The translations under genes were made by a program, and so were the position numbers. The notes under the pieces are model-generated. The model had not been told where the DNA came from. It saw nothing but the letters and a program-made list of their open reading frames with translations, and searched no databases. A DNA stretch of 64,000 nucleotides from Amoebidium appalachense (taxonomy: Eukaryota; Ichthyosporea). The DNA lies in NCBI GenBank assembly GCA_963693365.1, contig CAVNZM010000004.1, positions 10,354,001-10,418,000 on the forward strand, given 5' to 3'. This document shows positions 11,376-36,622 of the stretch, in pieces; the first letter of the stretch is position 1; every line of letters begins with the position of its first letter.

Positions 11376-12159
11376 GGGGGGACACAGGTCCCGGAGTCAC
11401 CGACCTCACTGCCTCCAGCTGAGTGGCAGGTGCTGATTTTCAAGTTGGTGAATAAAGATGTTCGCTGCCATTTTGTAGGCCACAATGACCATGGGTGGGC
11501 GGGCGGGCGGGTTTCACGGCTTAGTATGTGATGCATAAAAACAACCCACCTCGTCCCCCTCCCCCCCTCCCCCCCCTCCCCGTGCCTCTCCCCTCTTCCC
11601 CCCCCCCCCCCCCCCCCCCCCCCCCCTTTTCCTTTCCCTCCAATCCCCTCGCTTCCCTCCCCACGGGGGCAAGGGAATGGGAGGGGAAGGAGGGGGGAAG
11701 GGGGGGGGGGCAGCACAATTTTGCGGGCTTGGAGCGGCATCGAGATCTCAATGGCTCTTGTCAATGATCTGCTATGGGATGGCAAGAGAAGGAATGGCAC
11801 GGAGGCCTCTGGGTTTGGCAAGTTGCGATTGGTCAACACCCTAGCATCAGTCACTGCAGGTGGTGCTGTTTCAGCCAATAGAATTGCGGCTTTTATTTTT
11901 AACTTATGATGATGTCAACGGCACAAAGCTGCAACAGGTGCACATAACAACGCCAAACACCTGATTTCCACCTATCAGATTGACGCAAAACCATAGATCT
12001 AAGGTCGCCACCCCATAGGAGTCGAGGCATGCTATTACAGATGAGCCCCCATAGGGGTCATACACTTCCATGATAACAGGGGGTAGGGCGCAGAATCCGT
12101 AGGGTTCCGTCTAACTTGAAGATACTTACATGCCCCCCCCCCCCCCCCCCCCCCCCCCC

Positions 12160-12234
12160 GCGCAAACCACACCCCAAACCCCAACCCCAACCCCCCTGTA
12201 CCCCCTCCCCCTTCGCCCAGCCCCCCCTCCCCCT

Positions 12235-12265
<31 letters not shown>

Positions 12266-12337
12266 CCCCCACCCCAAACCCCAACCCCAACCCCGCTGTA
12301 CCCCCTCCCTCTTCGCCCAGCCCCCCCCCCTCCCCCC

Positions 12338-12345
<8 letters not shown>
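12160..12345 (+). repeat. Tandem repeat, period 100, within poly-C
   Basis: The segment CCCCAAACCCCAACCCCAAC, then CTGTACCCCCTCCC and CTTCGCCCAGCCC, occurs at about 12172 and again at 12272. The two copies are separated and followed by long C-runs. CCCCAA-type units look telomere-like, but only three or four occur per copy and they are internal. Confidence 0.6.
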
Positions 12346-12392
<47 letters not shown>

Positions 12393-12572
12393 TTGAACCC
12401 ACCCATTCAACCACCCACAACCACCACCACTGGGGAAAAAAAAAAAAAAAAAAAATTAGACGGAAAGAGAGGAAGGAAAGAGGCGGCGAGTCATTGACTA
12501 CGGCTTAATTAATTGTTACCGGCAAGGCCCTTTTTTTTCTTTTCTTTTTTCTTTTTCTTTTTTTTTTTTTTT

Positions 12573-12603
<31 letters not shown>

Positions 12604-13258
12604 GGACGTGCTAACGAGTGCGGGTGGTCCGATGATGCACTGAATGACACGGGGCTCCTGTTGTCGATGCCCTGGCCTACGGTGTACATGTGTAGAGTAC
12701 TAGCCTAGGCCTGGACCTAGGTCCGCCAATTTTCGTGGGCATGCACATGCCTACAGTATGTGTAATCCCCGAAAAAGATTGACAGCTTGATGATGCTGAA
12801 CCAAGAGTTTATGAGTTTGGTTTTTTGGTTTTTTCTTTTTAATAGAAGTCTGGAATTTTCTTTTTTTTGTTAGATTTCGTTATTTTGTAGTGGTTTTTGT
12901 TTGGCTATCATGAGGGGGTCGAAGGCGATAACTCAGCCGATTTCGTGATTGATTAACCGATGCGTTTGCTTACTAGACTAATAGGTTGGGGTTTGGTTTC
13001 CATGCATACGTAAACGCGACACAAGCATACACGCACACACCAAGTCAGCATACACACACACACCGTGGCACACTGTCCTAACAGCACAACTTTGTACACA
13101 CACACAGGCTCAGAGGCTCAGGGTCACCACACACTCTACCGTACCCCCCCCCCCCCCCCCCCTCCCCCCTCACCCTCCCCACTCCCCGGGCCCCACTTCC
13201 CGGGAGGCTCGCAGACACACACTTTTCAGCTACCCCAGAAAAAGGACCTCCCGGGAAA

Positions 13259-13306
<48 letters not shown>

Positions 13307-14395
13307 GGGGGGGGGGGGGGGGGGGAGGGGGGAAGGGGGTTTATTATGCGTTTGGGCACTGCTGCATGACAACCGGTTGCTTACACACCGCTTTATGCAG
13401 TGATGCCATAGTAGTACATTCAGGCTGGTCAGCCTGTGGCCCGGAAAATGCCATCATGCGCATGCTTGCAGTATGCGGAGCCTCATAAACGTGGATCCGG
13501 ACTCGGTGCCCACAACCCAGTGATTGTGCCCTGATTTTAAAACAGGGCCCAGCCAATTGGCCAATGTAAAACTTTATAAATATTTGGAACAGGGAAGCAA
13601 AGCAGAGACACAGTGGTGCAATGTAAAAACACCACAGACACACAACAACAAAAACAGGGAACGATCGGAGCAGTGTACACGGCAACAGACATCAATGTTT
13701 AGACACGGACTAACTCGGAAATCAATCCCGGGATTTCGTATATATACTTGTGAATCCTAAGTCAAATCAATACATGATTTCCGACCAGTCGGAAATCAGA
13801 TCCATGTTTAAAATAACCAATCACAATGAACTGATTATTTCCAGGATAGATCCGGTGACACAGGAATGCACACCATAGGTCACAGCTACTAGCAAGTATT
13901 GAGGTGTAAAAGTAACGAGGAAAGAGGTTATGTTTCTAACCTATCACCGACTGCAAAGGCTCAGACACTTTCTGACTAAGTCTACTGATTGGTCACAGTA
14001 CGGCAACACACAAAACTAAAGTGGTTGACTAAGCTATGCCAGTGATTCACACAATGACAAGCTAAAGTGTCGCCTAACAGTTTTCCGACCAATCAAAACA
14101 TAACGAGTAATATAACGCTACTCCGCTTATATTAGTGAAAAAGAAACATAATCATGTGAAATTGAAAACAAGGGAGAAAAGAATGAGAAAGAAAGGAGGA
14201 GAAGGAGGAAAGAGAGAAGAATACAGGACAGGAAACACGAACACAAAAACTGTCATCTACCCACTGGCATGGATAACGGCATTGCCAAGAATTTAGAAGT
14301 TGAGTTATACATATGTTTATTAGTAGTTTGTTGTTGTTCGTTTCCTTTTCCCTTTTCCTTTCTTCCTTTCTTTCTTTCCTTTCCGTTTCCGTGTG

Positions 14396-14425
14396 CACAG
14401 ATATCTTTGATCTGTGTACACATCG
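14396..14425. repeat. Hairpin element, copy 1 (minus orientation)
   Basis: GTGCACAGAT and ATCTGTGTAC flank a short spacer, forming a strong hairpin. Its reverse complement plus the adjoining GGAAA/GAAAG purine tract resembles the hairpin at 18053-18083 with its GA-rich tail. The two copies therefore face each other across about 3.7 kb that contains the TIR element and the gag relic. Confidence 0.5.
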
Positions 14426-15031
14426 AGCCATTTGGCCCGCGCACATGTAATGTTGTTTGCGTTTATGCTAAATAAGTTGTCCAATCAGATCTCGTTTAAT
14501 TTCCCCAAATATAGAAACCTACATTCCTCCTTCATTCTACTCGATTCCTTTCCCATTCCATTCCTTTCTATCCTCATTCCTTTTCCTTCTTTTCCCACGA
14601 CGTAGAATTGCTCTATGCTCCCCAGCTATTAGGAATACTTATATTTAGATGTGTTCATAATGTTAAGAACATGTATAAATATATGATGTGAACTAATAGA
14701 TACACTGTAAGTGGTTTCATTTATTAAATATTTCCGTACTTTCATTAGAAGATTGCGATTTATCTTCTCTGTGACTGTCAACAGGAAATTTTTCGATCGA
14801 TTTATTTTACCCTCATAGTTTTCGTTCTTTTTATTGGCTTAGCATTTGTCGATTTCACATTCCCAAGTATAAAAGGGATTTCATCTTGAAATAAAAATCA
14901 GGCAGTTGAAAACATTTCATATGGTCCCAGAAATCGTTCCACCTCTCCGGTTGTGTTTCTCCCGTGTGTCTATGTATTGTGTATATCATAACACTCATCT
15001 GTGCACTCTCAGACTGCTTCTCCCCCCCCCC

Positions 15032-16239
15032 GGCACGTCGGCCGGTTCGCTATGAGGGCCCGCCCGGCCGGTTCGCCGCGGATACAAGCGGTTCAGGGCG
15101 GATCCGGGCCAAAGTTCGCCGAGAGCCGCAAAAGATCTGCAGCCAATTACACGAGCCATTCGACGCGATCTGTGGAATGCGAATGCCCAGCTCACGGCAG
15201 AGACACTCCTGACAGGCACCCAATCGATAGGAGCGCGGCGAAAGCATGAAACAGGATATAGCAATAAACGATAACACATAGATTTGAAGTATGTAAAAGG
15301 CTTTAAAGATTATTAAAACACCGTACGTACAGGTATGCACATGCACGCGAACAAGGACAATGTCGCCGCACGTGTGAGTCTAGGTCCTTGCTTGTTATAT
15401 AGAACGCATGCCGACCAATCAAACCACGCTTGAGCGTTGCAAAATTCCTTTTTCATGATCGCGGTGCCACTCCTACCTGCCCATTCCTATTCAGTATTTA
15501 AGCTGTATTAAATAGTAATATAATGATTTTTATCATTTATTTATATATTATATTTATTATTTGTAGATTATATGTACAATGTTGCACGTAACTACATGCT
15601 CCTTAGCGTCCTTTGCTTAGTCACCAATATGTGAGCCGAAAATTCCCATTTACCCGCATATTTCTTAGTTCTCGTCTATGATTGGTTCACGTAAACAATT
15701 TCTTATCGCTTTGTCACCATCTTGCCACCCGCCGCACTGATCAGTTTCAGATGACGAGTGGCTCAAACGCTGTGCAGTACAGCGGCCAACACAGTTTGTT
15801 GCCGTTTTTCACTTTTTTACGGCTGAAAACCGGCAAAAGCGCGTCCTTCCTGTGTCGCAAAAAGACAAACAACCATAGGTCAAATTTTGCACATAAGCTT
15901 GTAAGCCAATGACCTTGGGGTTTACCAAGTTTGAACTCGATCTGACATTGGGTTGTCACGCTACAGTGTCACCAATTTTCGGGTCGCACCTCAAACCAAG
16001 AAAAGGTACCATCGCTTTTGTGAGCTTTGCCAAAAACCCCAATGTCAGAATTGATTGAAAATTTACAGAATAAGAGTTTACATATATATTTAGTACGTAG
16101 CAAAATTTGGTGGAAAACTGTTAGAGACTTCTCTCTCCACAATTTCTCAAATTATATGCAAAATGTTCGGGTCGGGGACTTTTGGCCCGATTTGCCGGCC
16201 CGGCCGGGCGGGCCATCATAGCGAACCGGCCGACGTGCC
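15032..16239. mobile_element. 1.2-kb DNA element with 40-bp terminal inverted repeats, no transposase seen
   Basis: The left end (15032-15071) begins GGCACGTCGGCCGGTTCGCT. The right end (16200-16239) is its reverse complement, with one mismatch seen in about 40 positions. Further in, short blocks such as ATCCGGGCCAAAG and its counterpart also match with gaps. Both outer flanks are poly-C, so a target-site duplication cannot be read. The interior is AT-richer than the ends, holds two CCAAT/ATTGG motifs and no open frame longer than about 100 codons. This is the form of a non-autonomous cut-and-paste transposon. The superfamily is not recognised. Confidence 0.7.
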
Positions 16240-16445
16240 CCCCCCCCCTCCCCCCCCCCCCCCCCCCCCCCCCCCGTCTTCTTACGCCCGTTTCATTTTT
16301 ATGCTTCTGACTTGTTTAGTTTAGAGAAGGGAGTCCCCCGTTAAACCACACAAAATAACAGGTTTACGGCCCCTTTGCACTGCACGCTAACACACAATCT
16401 CGTTACAACCGCGAAATTCCTCCGTACATACTGCTTCAACATGGC
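16240..16445. other. Poly-C tract and leader before the gag relic
   Basis: The TIR element is followed by a C-run (16237-16275, one T inside), then about 170 bases of unique sequence up to the ATG of the gag-like frame. I looked for an LTR or a primer-binding site here and recognised none. Confidence 0.4.
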
Positions 16446-17037
16446 ATGACTGACAAACCGTCGTACATCAACCTTCCGCAATGGAATCCGTCCGAGAAGA
16501 AGGAGGACAAGCGTCTCAACTACTTCGAATGGGAGCCCCTCATCCACCGCTTCATCCGAACCACCATTGCTGAGAAATTCGTCGACGCCATCAAGGCACC
16601 ACAGTGGATTGACGGCTCCGACGCCAACCAGTGGCGTGGCTACGGCACCAAGGACGCCTACAAGAAAGCTTCCGACGTCCTCGACCAAATTCTCAACCAG
16701 TCCGTTCATCCTACAGAGCTCTACGACTTCTGGCCACATGCAAGACGGTGTTCACGGCGGAGAAGTCTTCCATAACCTGCGCATGGCTTATGTGGCAGAG
16801 AAAGAGGCTCGCGTCACTCAAATTCAAGTCACCTACGAGGAGCTTGAACTACGCGACTTCCCCAACGTCACAGCGTACCTCACCCGCCTCCAACGTCTGG
16901 CTACGACCCTTGCCTGCCTAGACGAGCCCGTCCAACACAAGGATGTCGTGCGCAAGTTCTTCCTTCACCTACGCAAGAGTACCGCCCTAGTCTGCACAAA
17001 AACACAGTTGCAACAGAAGATATTCACGTACACATAA
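16446..17037 (+). pseudogene. Broken Copia-type (UBN2-like) gag of an LTR retrotransposon
   Basis: The first frame runs from ATG 16446 to about 16735 and has the pattern of Copia gag N-termini: NYFEWEPLIHRFI, later KASDVLDQILNQSV and TELYDFW. The reading then continues in another frame with FHNLRMAYVAEKEARV, TAYLTRLQRLATTLAC and EPVQHKDVVRKF, the usual gag order, ending at TAA 17037. The frame change lies near 16730-16745, with no long homopolymer there. No protease, integrase or reverse transcriptase follows, so the element is truncated as well as frameshifted. Gag normally packages the element's RNA. The match is by pattern, not search. Confidence 0.55.
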
Positions 17038-17040
17038 ACA

Positions 17041-17083
17041 TGTACACGTTTCTCCCCGGCCTGAGTGGGTGGAAACGTGTACA
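17041..17083. repeat. Perfect 12-bp inverted repeat just after the gag relic
   Basis: TGTACACGTTTC at 17041-17052 is mirrored exactly by GAAACGTGTACA at 17072-17083 around a 19-base loop. It begins almost at the gag stop codon, so it may be a structure in that transcript or an element boundary. Confidence 0.6.
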
Positions 17084-18052
17084 CACATATCAAAACACCA
17101 CTCAGAGTGATAACAGATAAAGCACACGATTAGAACCAATCTATTACGATTACATCATGATGGCACATTAGAGATCGATGAGACATTTTTCGTAAAGGAG
17201 AGTGACATTTTCATTAATCCTATAACCGAAGACACAACACAAACTGAAAAGATCTTACACATGTAGAAACTTCGTACTACAACATTAGTGTTAGGCAGCA
17301 ACCCCCCACCACCACCACCACCTGTTGTTTTGTACGGGTATAAGGGAGCAGAGTGCACAGAGGTGTCATGTAAAACACGACCAATACAATAAAGAGAGGG
17401 CAATTGGAGAAGTTGTTCACGACACATGAAAGATTTCAAACAACAACTGACCTTTTATTGTGCTCTCGGGTCTTTTTGTATTTGCAACTTATCATCTTTT
17501 CGCAACTAAAGGGGGCTGAACCAATCGGTTCTATCAGATGATAGAAAAACACACTGTACTCCGACAGAGCATACGGATTTCCAACTTCCGACCTAACTAA
17601 AGCTTAGAAACTCTTACTTAAATAACTGAAGTAATTATACTATAAGTGTCACTATTAATACACATATATTTATACTCGTCTCTATAAAGAAACTCATTTA
17701 AATACATATATTTTCTAATAGTCGACACTATCAAAGTGAAGACACATTACAATAAAGCGAATTCCATACATCTCTATTGTGTCCAATCATAACACGTATA
17801 TTAATCATTGACAGGAATGCACAACACGATCTATTATAATAATATAGATGTACTCACTCGCGACTATTGGTAACTTATGGTGAGTCATCTTATTGTGAAC
17901 TAAAACTTTTAGTAAGCCATATTGAACTAAAACAAAGTCTGACAACGAATGTAGCTAGCCAATCACGCTACCTCTTAGATAAACAGAGGAGAGCAAACAC
18001 AAATAAAATACAATAAGTTCTATCTGATTCAGGCAAGAGAGCCAGGACCTGG

Positions 18053-18083
18053 TGTGCACAGATTTACAGATATCTGTGCACAC
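18053..18083. repeat. Hairpin element, copy 2 (plus orientation)
   Basis: TGTGCACAGAT and ATCTGTGCACA form an 11-bp perfect stem around an 8-9-base loop, followed by a GAAACAAGGGAGAGAG purine tail. The reverse complement of 14340-14425 has the same hairpin followed by a similar purine tail, so the two are diverged inverted copies. Confidence 0.5.
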
Positions 18084-19212
18084 AGAAACAAGGGAGAGAG
18101 AGAGATACGGGGACTCGGAGGGGGGGGGGGGGGGGGGGGGGAGAGAGAGAGAGAGAGAGAGAGAGAAAGAAAAGAGAAAAGGGAGAGAGGGGGGAGAGCA
18201 CAAGAAGGAGAGCAGACACGAATACAAACAAAGCTAAGACACATACATACTTCAAGACTCTTGCTGTCCTACGTAGTGACGTATTCCAACACCACCATGG
18301 CCACACCCCATCATCCACCCATACCCACCGTAAATACTATAATACACAACACTTAGGAGTTGACTTCCAATACTGTGGATCGACCAATGAGAGCCCTCGA
18401 ACAGTTAACGTTTATTGCCAGGTTTTGAATGGCAAGGGGAGGACTGGAGCCTCCTGCCGGCGTGGCTGGGGCAGTAGCCCTGGGCAAAGTGTGTACTTAT
18501 AGTTAGGTCGTGAAGGATGGTTTAGCTTAGCTGAACTCATAGATAGCACCTTAACTAGTGTACTCACTGTCGGTGCTGTGTGGTAGACGGTAGTTTCCCT
18601 AGAGGGCCTGAAAAGGCCCTCCGGGAACAAAACGTTGTGATAAAATAAAAAAATAAAAACACAGCCGCACGGCACATCAGTGACCGTGACACGCACACAC
18701 GTGACACTACATGTGGCACACACGCACAAGGGATTTTACCGAAAAAATTGACATAAAGTTTTAAAAGTTTTTTCATGTTTTTTCGTGATCGCTTAAACAG
18801 ATCAAACTGTTTTGCTGGTATCTCAGTGTACATGTGCAGGGGGTACTAACAACACTCTAACTGTGAAAACTTGGTGCATTTTGGTTGAAAGGTTCCCAAG
18901 TTATTACATTTTTAAAATTTTAAAAACGTGCATAACGTTATGCTCAAACCTGCAAAACGTTATACAATTTTACTTAGTAAATGTAAATTTCAGTTGCCTC
19001 CAAAAATACGTGAAAGTGCCTTCGCCACACTGACTCACACATGCACACACACGCTGTGTCACACACACACACCGCCCGAACACACACAGTGTCACTGTTG
19101 TGTGGCACAAAAGTGGCACCCCCCCCCACACACCTTATCATGGACAACGATGCACATGCACAACCCACCCACATACCCGCCCACCCACCTGCCCACCCAT
19201 GGTGCCGGAGCT

Positions 19213-19363
19213 GGGGGGGGGGGGGGGAGGGGGGGGGGGGGGGACTTTTTTTTTTTTTTGGGGGGGGGGGGGGGCTGCTCGGACAGAGGGAGAGGGGTAG
19301 AGGGGGAGGGAGGTAGAGAGAGAGAGCCTTTGGGGGAGGCCTAGGGGGTGGGGGGGAGCCTCA

Positions 19364-19399
<36 letters not shown>

Positions 19400-19484
19400 G
19401 GGGGGCGGGGGGGGAGGGCCCGGGGGGGAGAGAGAGCCTAGAGGGACAGATGGAGATAGAGATAGGTCTTCTGAGAGAGAGATC

Positions 19485-19526
<42 letters not shown>

Positions 19527-19553
19527 GGAGAGAGGGAGAGAGACTCTGAGATC

Positions 19554-19599
<46 letters not shown>

Positions 19600-19627
19600 G
19601 AGAGACTGAGAGAATTAAGAGAGAGGG

Positions 19628-19676
<49 letters not shown>

Positions 19677-19707
19677 AGAGGGAGAGAGAGAGGGGGGGGG
19701 GGGAGAG

Positions 19708-19791
<84 letters not shown>

Positions 19792-19910
19792 CAGTGTGTG
19801 TGTGTGTGACGGTGACAGTGCGTGTGTGTGTGTGTGTGTGTGAGTGAGTGAGTGAGAAACAGTGTGCGCGCACATAAGACAGAGCAACACAGCGAGGAGC
19901 CAGAGAGCCT

Positions 19911-19945
<35 letters not shown>

Positions 19946-19950
19946 GGGTC
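19213..19950 (+). repeat. Long purine-only block: poly-G, (GA)n, (GT)n
   Basis: Poly-G segments (about 19213-19275 with a T12 interruption, and 19363-19440) pass into (GA)n with few interruptions from about 19484 to 19789. A (GT)n section at 19796-19841 and another poly-G run to about 19945 follow. The + strand is almost free of C across some 700 bases, so triplex or other non-B DNA is likely. Confidence 0.8.
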
Positions 19951-22059
19951 AGATGGGATCAGAGGATAATGGCCCGGTCGGCGGCCCCCCGCCCCCGGAG
20001 ACGTGCACAACGCCCAAACTTTGAGCTATCATATTCATTAGCGGATCGATATATATCGCCAGGTGCAGATCGATATCTGTGCAACTTACTGCGGGCCGGA
20101 CCGGCCCGGGCTGCCGAAGTTGATCAACATGTGTCACTGACTGTGATATGCACATTTCAACCAGGCTATGCGGCCTCCATGGTATCCACATGTCTACTAC
20201 CCAACTACCCATTCCGAAAAAGCCCCTCCCCCCCATGGTATATAAAAAGGTATATACATCCTAAAAATCACCCCATATATATTTACATATGTATAATTAT
20301 ACTCATGCTAGAGCTTGATCCTTGGCTTGATCTCACAGTGTATGAAGCGATAACTTACGACATGGCGCAAACTGGCACGATGATCATGTGACGTCACCAG
20401 CCACATAAGCTGCCAATCGAATTGTTTAAATTTAAGAAACAAACATGCACTTGAAGAAATTATTAAAAAAATTATTAAAATTTACAATAAGGAGTTATTT
20501 TCTATCTGGAAAAAAAAACCCAATAGGCTCTATAAGTACATATATGGTACAACTTTTGTGTCATTCGCTTGGAACCATCGTGGCACCGATGGAATTCCTA
20601 ACTAATGCCACAGCCCGGGAATTTTAACTGCTGAACGTGAGGGGAAGACCAGAATTATTTGACGCAGAAAAATAAGGAACAAGAGTTCTTTTTCCTTACC
20701 CGTAAGATAAAACGTAATATTTTAAACCCTATTATTTTTGAACTGTATGTTTGGATTTTGGCCCGAAAACCTGAACACATATACATATGATATCAAGCCC
20801 AAAGTTCCAGTCTTCCAGAGCCCCACGTGAGGCAATGGGTCGATCAGGGGAGAATCTGAGGCCTTATTGTCTAGGAAGAATGTGTGCTCAGATCTGGTAA
20901 ACCTTTCCGGTGGTGCATGAGCCATATCCTAATAATAGCATTTTCTTACTAAACCTATACATATCTTACAAACAGCAGAAAGTAACCTCAAGTTTAGTTT
21001 TTTATAATATATTTGAAAATCAGATCATTTAATCAGTGTTTTCAATGCTTTTCACCTGGAAAACATGGGTGGCATTGGTGGCCTAGTGGCCCACTGGCCG
21101 CAGCATAAAATATTATGGGGGGGTCTATTCCGGGTGACTCAGCCGAACGATCTTATGCGCACACTTTGGCGGACTTCCGCTATGTGTTTTATCAGTAAAC
21201 CGAGATATTCTCCAAATTTAAATGCGTAAATTGCTACTTATTTAAAACAAACGACCCTGTAAATTTCATTAAAATGGTGTAGCAAATTTGATGCATCACA
21301 ATACTGTAGTCACAAGTTGACTCAGAGTCGAACCGTCGAAGTATTCACGAGGCAATCTCATTAGAATTAGCCAATCAGCGAGAACGGAAAGGGTTCGGAA
21401 CGTATTCAGCCAGTCAGTTCATAATACACCGAAGCTTCGAAGATAAGCTTTAGAAGCCATCTATATAGCCCTAAATTCATATATCTACTTTCAAAAAACT
21501 GATACAGATTCAAGGTAGGGTAAGTCTTTAAAACCGTAAGCAGCCATTGGATTTTGTCTAAGCGGCCGCCGGACTGGGATGCCAATGCCGTCTGGGTCCG
21601 GATATATATGCAGGCGTTGATCGAGCTATAATGGGGTCCTCTCATGCCTCTGATACTTGCTTTCCTTCCCAATTCTTCAACGTTCATGGCTGCTAGGAAT
21701 AAACTAAAATTGAATGCTACATAGAGGGTTTACTCTCATGGCAGCGGCATTTTGGCATGCTAAGTTACATACCCTTAACACTATCAGCTGCGCATGTCAC
21801 CACGACATACCTGTGATTGGGTACAGATCACGGGTGCTAGTAACCGCAGTTCGCCGTTTATACTTCACCTTGTTGTCGTCTGTCTGTGAGGGGGGCAAAA
21901 ATCCTTACCAACGGGCTATTTCTGACGTGCACCCACCCGTTTTTTTGTAGAGACCGTGCGAACCATCTGTACAAGTATTAACTATTTTGGGTAGGGATAG
22001 TTTGCTACAAGTCATTAGTTTGTTAAGCTTCTATGTTGTGTAGTGATACCCTCATGCGT

Positions 22060-22067
22060 TTATATAC
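22060..22067 (+). promoter_or_regulatory. TATA-like box of the HDAC gene
   Basis: TTATATAC lies about 113 bases upstream of the first ATG of the deacetylase gene. A CACAG just before the ATG could be a splice acceptor, so a 5'UTR intron remains possible. Confidence 0.35.
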
Positions 22068-22179
22068 GGTTTTTTGGTACCAAATTTGGCTATGAACACT
22101 TCCCACTTGCACTCCTAGCCCCCACCTCTTCTTCGTCACTTCTTTTTTTATAGTTTTCACGAGTAGTACACACAGGAAC

Positions 22180-36394
<14,215 letters not shown>

Positions 36395-36591
36395 CGCGGC
36401 GGGGATCTAAAGGGAAGCGGTGCTGCAGCGCTTTTTTTTTTTTTATTTATTTATTTTTTTTTTTTTTTTTTTTTGCGCAACGAAGTGGGTTGATGGAGTG
36501 AGCCGGAGTGACTGGAGGGGTGGCTAGATCAGGCCAAGAGGACACCTTGTGGAAACCTCTGCCTGCCTTTATGTTGCTCTTTTTCCACCCT

Positions 36592-36622
<31 letters not shown>

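Larger units (their letters stand above)
7789..15031. other. Accessory spacer: homopolymer tracts, repeat copy, possible gag relics, palindromes
   Basis: Poly-C/poly-A tracts lie at about 7940-7980 and 10033-10107. There is poly-C with (CT)n at about 10214-10316, C-runs to 10680, a CCCG-type repeat at about 10685-10745, (GT)n-(GGT)n-poly-G at about 11274-11374, poly-T/poly-G at 12558-12605 and poly-G at about 13260-13335. Unique DNA at 13360-15020 is AT-richer and dense in CCAAT/ATTGG motifs. A promoter-like TTTATAAAT near 13572 follows CCAAT motifs near 13552, but no gene was found after it. Possible retroelement fragments and inverted repeats are listed separately. Confidence 0.5.
17084..22059. 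other. Spacer before the HDAC gene: AT-rich unique DNA and G/GA-rich tracts
   Basis: AT-rich unique DNA (17090-18050) carries CCAAT motifs. G-run and (GA)n follow at 18119-18166. From 18240 to 19200 the DNA is unique with short (CA)n. From about 19213 to 19950 there is one continuous purine-rich block of poly-G, (GA)n and (GT)n. DNA from 20000 to 22059 is unique and AT-rich with CCAAT motifs near 21371 and ATTGG near 21550 and 21823, likely the upstream region of the HDAC gene. No gene could be supported. Confidence 0.5.

Noticed and set aside
12172-12300. CCCCAA-type units as an internal telomere
   Set aside because: Only a few units per copy, embedded in a 100-bp tandem repeat and poly-C. 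This fits degenerate C-rich repeat better.
21076-21110. TGGCCTAGTGG as a tRNA A box
   Set aside because: No matching B box or cloverleaf could be drawn downstream.
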